NCBI GenBank assembly: GCA_003697085.1
Contig: RFFU01000136.1
Span: 1-9,185, forward strand
Length of the DNA: 9,185 nucleotides
Reading direction: 5' to 3'
Origin: Candidatus Hydrogenedentota bacterium
GTDB lineage: Bacteria; UBA8481; J006
The notes beneath the pieces were generated by a model that had not been told where the DNA came from, ran no database searches, and worked only from the letters and a program-made list of their open reading frames with translations. Both the position numbers and the translations under genes were made by a program. This document shows, one piece after another, positions 5,386 through 9,185 of this stretch. Within the stretch, counting starts at the first letter, position 1; each line of letters opens with the position of its first letter.

Positions 5386-5410
5386 AAGGAAAGGGGCAAA
5401 GGCACGGGGG
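5382..5410 (+). repeat. Repeat D, copy 3
   Basis: A short tract with GCAAGGAAAGGGGCAAAGGC, related to the two longer D tracts. It is the last repeat unit before the his operon leader. Confidence 0.5.
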
Positions 5411-5449
5411 AAGGACGAGGGCCGGGGGAGCGTGGTTCGTATCGCGTTC

Positions 5450-5476
5450 TTCTCACGGGCGGAGTGATCGTATAGA
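5450..5476 (+). promoter_or_regulatory. Weak candidate promoter of the his operon
   Basis: TTCTCA (5450-5455, 4 of 6 to the -35 consensus) and TATAGA (5471-5476, 4 of 6 to -10) are spaced 15 nt, which is short. They lie about 40 nt before the hisG start, in the only repeat-free part of the tract. No leader peptide with a run of His codons and no attenuator hairpin were found. The call rests on position more than on sequence. Confidence 0.25.
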
Positions 5477-5513
5477 GTGCGCGCTTTAGGGAAGGAGAGG
5501 GAGAGCGAGGATC

Positions 5514-6164
5514 ATGGAAAACGTGATCAGGATTGCCTTACCGAAGGGGCGCTTGATGGAAGAGACGGTCGCGGCGCTGGCGCGCGTGGGGATAACGTTT
5601 CCCGATCTTGGGAAGACAAAAACTTTGACGTTGCCGGATCGTTCCGGTCAGGTCGAGGCCCTGGTGGTTCGTGCCGCCGATGTTCCGACTTACGTGGTTC
5701 ACGGGGCGGCGGATATCGGCGTTGTCGGTGAAGACACACTTTGGGAGTTCGCGGAGAGAGCGGAGTTGTACGAATTGATGACTCTTGATTACGGTTTCTG
5801 CCGTCTGGTATTGGCGGTGCCGGTGGAATCCGCGGCGGAGCCAATTGCGAGGGTAGCGACGAAGTACCCGCGAACGGCTGAAGACTACTTTCGCTCGCGC
5901 GGCCGGACCGTCGAGGTGGTCAAACTCGCGGGTTCAGTCGAATTGGCGGCGCGATCGGGGATCGCCGACGGGATCGTTGATCTCGTTGAGACGGGGGAGA
6001 CGCTGAAGGCGAATCGTTTGAGAATCGTTGAGGAGATTCGAACCTCGCGCGCCCGCCTGATTGCGAATCGGACGGCTTATCGAACGCGGTACTCCAGAAT
6101 CGACGAGACGGTGCGCTTGTTGGAGGAGATTGCGGGATGGAAGGGAGAGGAGAAGAGGACGTGA
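5514..6164 (+). CDS. hisG: ATP phosphoribosyltransferase, catalytic subunit, short form
   Basis: HisG joins ATP and PRPP to give N1-(5-phosphoribosyl)-ATP, the first and controlled step of histidine synthesis. At 216 residues this is the short form, which lacks the C-terminal ACT-like histidine-binding domain of the ~300-residue long form. Motifs are LPKGRL (9-14), VVRAADVPTYV (51-61), GAADIGVVGED (64-74), ATKYPRTAEDYF (115-126) and the PRPP-binding signature DLVETGETLKANRL (156-169). NRL replaces the more usual NGL/NNL. Short HisG normally needs HisZ, a class-II aminoacyl-tRNA-synthetase paralogue, for activity and feedback. No hisZ lies in this window. The ATG at 5514 is preceded by a purine-rich stretch with AGGAGAGGGAG, about 10 nt away. 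It is the first gene of the his operon here and its 3' end overlaps hisD. Confidence 0.95.
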   Translation: MENVIRIALPKGRLMEETVAALARVGITFPDLGKTKTLTLPDRSGQVEALVVRAADVPTYVVHGAADIGVVGEDTLWEFAERAELYELMTLDYGFCRLVLAVPVESAAEPIARVATKYPRTAEDYFRSRGRTVEVVKLAGSVELAARSGIADGIVDLVETGETLKANRLRIVEEIRTSRARLIANRTAYRTRYSRIDETVRLLEEIAGWKGEEKRT

Positions 6165-7504
6165 GCGTATCGAGGGGCCGTCGCGCGCGCGCCGCGAGGC
6201 GGTTGGAGTCTTCACTGATCACCGTCGTTTCGTTCAACGAGGGACTTCGTCGTTTGAGCGGCCGTATTTCTTTTACGGAGGAACTGCGTGCGCAGGTTGC
6301 GGAGGTGATAGCCGCTGTGCGATCCGAGGGGGACGCGGCGGTGAAGCGGTACACGCGGTTATGGGATGGCGTGGTGTTGAGGAGGGTTCGGGTCGGGGCT
6401 CGGTCTCCTCGCGGCATATCGAAACAATTTCGAGAGGACATGGAGGCGGCATGGAGGCGGATTCTGGATTACCATTCCCGTTTTGCGGCGGAGAGCGGGA
6501 TTGAATCGGACGGCGAGGGAGGACGGTGGGGGAGAATCGTGCGGCCGCTGGACCGCATCGGAATCTATGTCCCCGGCGGATCGGCCCCCCTCTTCTCGAC
6601 GCTTCTGATGGCGGCGGGGGCGGCGCGCGCGGCGGGCGTTTGCGATATCGTCGTGGCGAGTCCACCGCCGATCGGGGAGGAGATTCGCGCGGCCGCGGAG
6701 GTCGCGGGCGTGACGGAGATTTACGCAATGGGGGGCGCTCAAGCGATCGCGGCCTTGGCCTTCGGGACGGAATCCGTGAGGCCGGTCGAGAAGATCGTCG
6801 GTCCCGGCAACCGCTATGTCACGGAAGCCAAGCGGCAGGTCTTCGGAGTCGTCGGGATCGATATGCTGGCCGGTCCGACGGAATTGCTCGTTCTTTCGGA
6901 TGGTTCCTCGCCGGCGGAAGTCATCGCGGCGGATCTTCTCGCGCAAGCGGAGCACGATCCGGCGGCGGCGCCGGTGCTGGCGACGACGTCCTCGAGGGAG
7001 ATTCCGGCGGTGATGGACGAATTGCGCCGTCAACTTCGAAAACTACCGCGGTCGTCGATCGCCGAGCGTGCTTTGGGAGATCGTGGAATGGTGATTCGCT
7101 GCCGTTCACGGCGGGAACTGATCGAGGTTGCGGATGCGATGGCACCGGAACATCTCGAAATCCTCACAAGAAATCCCTGGGAAATCGCGGTGAGGGTGCG
7201 CGCGGCCGGAGCGATCTTCATCGGGGAATTCGCACCGGAGGTTTTGGGCGATTATGTGTCCGGCCCGAATCATATTCTTCCAACCTCCGGTACCGCGCGT
7301 TTTCGGGGACCGCTCGACGCCTCCGATTTTCAGAGGATCTCCTCGGTTCAGGAATTCACGCGGGCGGCTTTTCGGAGATTGGCTCGGGTCGGCGAGCGGC
7401 TTGCGCGGGCGGAGTCGTTGGAAGGGCACGCGAGGTCGCTGCGGGTCCGAAGAGAGACCTTGGGAAAGAATCGGAGGAAAACCGGAAGGCGCGTCGGGAG
7501 ATGA
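6137..7504 (+). CDS. hisD: Histidinol dehydrogenase
   Basis: A zinc enzyme that oxidises L-histidinol to L-histidine in two NAD-dependent steps, the end of the pathway. The product is 455 residues from ATG 6137 (GGAGGAG 8 nt upstream, 28-nt overlap with hisG) or 447 from GTG 6161 (AGGAG at 8 nt, GTGA overlap with the hisG stop). Both starts are plausible and ATG is listed. Conserved parts are RIGIYVPGGSAPLFSTLLM (140-158), YAMGGAQAIAALAFGT (196-211) and VGPGNRYVTEAKRQVFG (221-237), followed by IDMLAGPTE (241-249). The zinc ligands Gln270 and His273 (AQAEHDP), Asp372 (GDYVSGPNH) and His431 (EGHARS), and the catalytic Glu338-His339 (PEHLE), are all present. The N-terminal 25 residues (RGRRARAARR) and the last 20 (ETLGKNRRKTGRRVGR) are unusually basic and extend beyond the core. 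The TGA overlaps the hisC ATG. Confidence 0.96.
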   Translation: MEGRGEEDVSVSRGRRARAARRLESSLITVVSFNEGLRRLSGRISFTEELRAQVAEVIAAVRSEGDAAVKRYTRLWDGVVLRRVRVGARSPRGISKQFREDMEAAWRRILDYHSRFAAESGIESDGEGGRWGRIVRPLDRIGIYVPGGSAPLFSTLLMAAGAARAAGVCDIVVASPPPIGEEIRAAAEVAGVTEIYAMGGAQAIAALAFGTESVRPVEKIVGPGNRYVTEAKRQVFGVVGIDMLAGPTELLVLSDGSSPAEVIAADLLAQAEHDPAAAPVLATTSSREIPAVMDELRRQLRKLPRSSIAERALGDRGMVIRCRSRRELIEVADAMAPEHLEILTRNPWEIAVRVRAAGAIFIGEFAPEVLGDYVSGPNHILPTSGTARFRGPLDASDFQRISSVQEFTRAAFRRLARVGERLARAESLEGHARSLRVRRETLGKNRRKTGRRVGR

Positions 7505-8571
7505 AGAACGGAGAAGTACCAGAATCCTTCCTGCGTTCCTCCCTTCAAGGACTTGAACCGTATGTACCCGGGGAACAGGGAGCGGGGAATCGGATCAAGT
7601 TGAACACGAACGAATCCCCGTATCCGCCTTCTCCGCGTGTCCGAGAAGCGATTTCGGCGGCTGTTGCGAGGCTGAACCGTTATCCGTCACCGGCGGCGGA
7701 CGAGGCGAGGGATGCGGCGGCGGAAGCCTGGCGTGTCGATCGAAGGAATGTCTTCGTTGGAAACGGATCGGATGAAGTATTGCGGCTTCTTTTTCAAGCC
7801 TATGTGGAGCCGGGGGATAGGGTGGCATGGTCCGTCCCGACCTACACTCTTTACGCGGTTCTCGCTCGGCAGGTTGGAGCCCGCGTGATCGAAGATTCCC
7901 GACGCGGCGATTATTCGGTGAATGCGGAGCAACTGGCCGGCGCCGGCGCGCGAATGGTTCTTCTCTGTACGCCGAATTCGCCGACCGGAACCGTCACGCC
8001 GCGGAAGGATATCGAGGAACTGTGTGCGCGTACGGAAGGGACAAGGAGTTTGGTGGTTGTTGACGAAGCGTACGCGGATTTCAGCGGCGAGACGGCGATA
8101 CCGTTGATCGAGAGGTTTGCGCATCTGGTCGTTGTGAGAACGTTGTCGAAGTCGTATGCGTTGGCGGGATTGAGAGTCGGGTTTGCGATAGCGGATCGCC
8201 GCCGCATCGACGAACTTCTTTTGTTGAAGGATTCTTACAATGTCGGGGTGCTTTCAGCGGCCGGAGCGGCGGCGGCGCTGCGGGACGAGGAGTACGCGCG
8301 GGAGATAAGGGAGAAGATCGTTGCGGAGCGGGAGAGATTGGCCGAGGGTTTGACGGAGGCGGGGTGGAAGGTGTATCCGAGCGGCGCCAACTTCGTTTTC
8401 GCGGAGCCGCCGGATCGGGAAGGGGGGCGGGCGTATGAGTTCTTGAGAGCGCGGGGGATTTTGGTACGATGGTTCGGTCGGGAACCGCGGACGGCGGCGG
8501 GGGTGAGGATCACGGTCGGAACGGCGCGGGAGACAAAGAGGCTTTTGGAGGTCATTCGAGATTATGGTTGA
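7501..8571 (+). CDS. hisC: Histidinol-phosphate aminotransferase
   Basis: A PLP-dependent class-I/II aminotransferase that converts imidazole-acetol phosphate plus glutamate to histidinol phosphate. The product is 356 residues, normal for the family. Motifs are KLNTNESPYPP (33-43), FVGNGSDEVL (85-94, cofactor phosphate), TPNSPTG (157-163, Asn159), VVVDEAYADF (185-194, Asp188 binding the pyridine N), TLSKSYALAGLRVGF (214-228, Lys217 forming the Schiff base, Arg225) and VRITVG (335-340, Arg336 for the substrate carboxylate). The start is ATG 7501, four bases overlapping the hisD TGA (ATGA). There is no well-spaced Shine-Dalgarno (GGAAGG is 11 nt away, GGGAG abuts the ATG), which fits re-initiation by ribosomes finishing hisD. 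The related AroH-type or tyrosine transaminases are less likely given the operon. Confidence 0.95.
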   Translation: MKNGEVPESFLRSSLQGLEPYVPGEQGAGNRIKLNTNESPYPPSPRVREAISAAVARLNRYPSPAADEARDAAAEAWRVDRRNVFVGNGSDEVLRLLFQAYVEPGDRVAWSVPTYTLYAVLARQVGARVIEDSRRGDYSVNAEQLAGAGARMVLLCTPNSPTGTVTPRKDIEELCARTEGTRSLVVVDEAYADFSGETAIPLIERFAHLVVVRTLSKSYALAGLRVGFAIADRRRIDELLLLKDSYNVGVLSAAGAAAALRDEEYAREIREKIVAERERLAEGLTEAGWKVYPSGANFVFAEPPDREGGRAYEFLRARGILVRWFGREPRTAAGVRITVGTARETKRLLEVIRDYG

Positions 8572-9154
8572 GCGCATCGCGCGGAGGGAACGAAAGACAC
8601 GGGAGACGGAGTTAGCGGTGACGGTCCGGTTGGACGGATCCGGTGAGGTGAAGGCGGAGACGGGGATAGGCTTTTTCGACCATATGCTGGATCAGCTGGG
8701 CCGACACGGTTTGATGGACATTATAGTGCAGGGGAGTGGAGATAGGCACATTGACGATCACCACACCGTCGAGGATGTGGGGATTCTTTTGGGGCAAGCA
8801 TTCCGGCAGGCTTTGGGCGAGAAGCGTTCGATTCGGCGTTTCGGTTCCGCCGCCGTTCCTCTCGACGAAGCGCTCGTCGTCGTCGACCTCGACATCTCCG
8901 GCCGGGGCGGCTATTTTCTCGCGGGTGAATTCCCGAAGGAGAAGACGGGCACCTTTGACTCATACCTCGCGGAGGATTTCTTTCGGGCGTTCGCAACGAA
9001 CGCCGAGATCACAATGCATATGGAGATTCGGCGGGGCATGAATCCGCATCATATCGTGGAGAGTGCCTTCAAATCGACGGCGGTTGCGTTGAGGGACGCG
9101 GTGGTCGTGGATAGCCGCATCGTCGGCGTCCCCTCGACAAAAGGGGTGTTGTAG
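8564..9154 (+). CDS. hisB: Imidazoleglycerol-phosphate dehydratase (monofunctional)
   Basis: A Mn-dependent enzyme that dehydrates imidazole-glycerol phosphate to imidazole-acetol phosphate, the substrate of HisC. The product is 196 residues, the size of the stand-alone dehydratase, with no N-terminal histidinol-phosphatase domain such as E. coli HisB has. The metal-binding repeats are intact: GIGFFDHMLDQLGRHG (34-49, His40), DDHHTVEDVG (64-73, His66, His67, Glu70) and GMNPHHIVESAFKS (158-171, His162, His163, Glu166). RFGSAAVPLDEAL (92-104) and DLDISGRGG (108-116) also match the family. ATG 8564 lies 8 nt inside the end of hisC. GGAGG at 8547-8551 is 12 nt away, so translation is probably coupled. 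The phosphatase for the pathway is not in the window and must be a separate gene. A strong ribosome site after the stop indicates that the operon continues. Confidence 0.97.
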   Translation: MVERIARRERKTRETELAVTVRLDGSGEVKAETGIGFFDHMLDQLGRHGLMDIIVQGSGDRHIDDHHTVEDVGILLGQAFRQALGEKRSIRRFGSAAVPLDEALVVVDLDISGRGGYFLAGEFPKEKTGTFDSYLAEDFFRAFATNAEITMHMEIRRGMNPHHIVESAFKSTAVALRDAVVVDSRIVGVPSTKGVL

Positions 9155-9176
9155 GCGGGCGAAGGGGGGGAAAGAA

Positions 9177-9185
9177 GGGGGAGGA
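9177..9185 (+). promoter_or_regulatory. Shine-Dalgarno of a gene beyond the window
   Basis: GGGGGAGGA at the very edge, 22 nt after the hisB stop, is a strong ribosome site whose start codon would fall just outside. By common his operon order, hisH or another his gene is a reasonable guess. Confidence 0.6.

Larger units (their letters stand above)
4724..5513. repeat. Gene-free mosaic of short degenerate repeats
   Basis: This 790-bp tract separates the CPBP gene from hisG. It has no reading frame with protein-like composition: translations are low-complexity strings of charged residues that mirror the repeats. At least five repeat families alternate, mostly on the same strand and mostly purine-rich on the plus strand. 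In order they are A1, B, A2, an AT-rich CAAAATCCAAAATGCAAAA unit, a small hairpin, C1, A3, D1, inverted C2, C3, an A-like unit, D2, a GC palindrome and D3. Degenerate elements of this look occur, from memory, between genes in various environmental bacteria and are often mis-annotated as small proteins. Their origin and function are not established as far as I know. The last 100 nt must hold the his promoter and ribosome site. Confidence 0.8.

Noticed and set aside
4735-5410. CRISPR array or phage attachment region.
   Set aside because: Repeat units differ in length and sequence, there are no regular spacers, and no cas, integrase or tRNA gene is nearby.
5411-5513. Histidine attenuator or leader peptide before hisG.
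   Set aside because: No short frame with a run of His codons and no terminator/antiterminator pair was seen.
6526-8571. A 681-codon open frame running from inside hisD through hisC.
   Set aside because: Only the part from 7501 is real (hisC). The portion before it is hisD read in another frame, giving Gly/Arg/Ser-rich nonsense.

Overview
The window is about 9.2 kb of moderately high-GC bacterial chromosome. Codon usage is similar throughout and there are no phage, transposase, tRNA or rRNA signals. The layout suggests a Gram-negative, probably uncultivated lineage. The evidence for that is a probable outer-membrane TPR lipoprotein, Sec-exported and membrane proteins, a pyrophosphate-type phosphofructokinase, a short-form HisG, and a gene-free tract packed with short degenerate repeats. 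I cannot name the phylum from sequence alone.

Left part (1-1325, + strand): the 3' end of pheA (prephenate dehydratase with an ACT domain, phenylalanine synthesis). It overlaps by 4 nt, at TTGA, a TPR lipoprotein gene resembling BamD/YbgF-type envelope proteins. A terminator-like hairpin follows, then a small two-helix membrane protein of unknown function.

Middle part (1356-4723): pfp, a 6-phosphofructokinase with the GGDD and PKTIDND residues typical of the PPi-dependent enzyme, lies on the minus strand and converges on the small membrane gene. Upstream of it, also on the minus strand, is an exported protein with a C-terminal bacterial SH3-like domain. This diverges, across only 37 bp, from a CPBP-family (Abi/CAAX-like) intramembrane protease gene on the plus strand.

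Repeat region (4724-5513): about 790 bp without a credible gene. It is a mosaic of at least five families of short degenerate, purine-rich repeats: three near-copies of a 32-nt unit with core GGAACACACGGA, an ACAGAGGCGCAGAGACACAG unit, ACGGTAAACGA units in both orientations, and GGCAAAAGGCAA-type tracts. It also carries a small hairpin unit and a GGGGCGCCCC palindrome. This is the most unusual part of the window.

Right part (5514-9154, + strand): a tightly packed histidine operon, hisG(short)-hisD-hisC-hisB, in which consecutive genes overlap by 28 (or 4), 4 and 8 nt. A strong Shine-Dalgarno sequence at the window's end (9177-9185) shows that another gene follows. The four enzymes cover the first step (HisG) and steps late in the pathway (HisB dehydratase, HisC transaminase, HisD dehydrogenase). 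The HisZ subunit needed by short HisG is not in the window.

No complete new defence or mobile system is evident. The candidates for something undescribed are the mosaic repeat island, the SH3-protein/CPBP-protease divergent pair, and the small membrane protein behind an extended hairpin.
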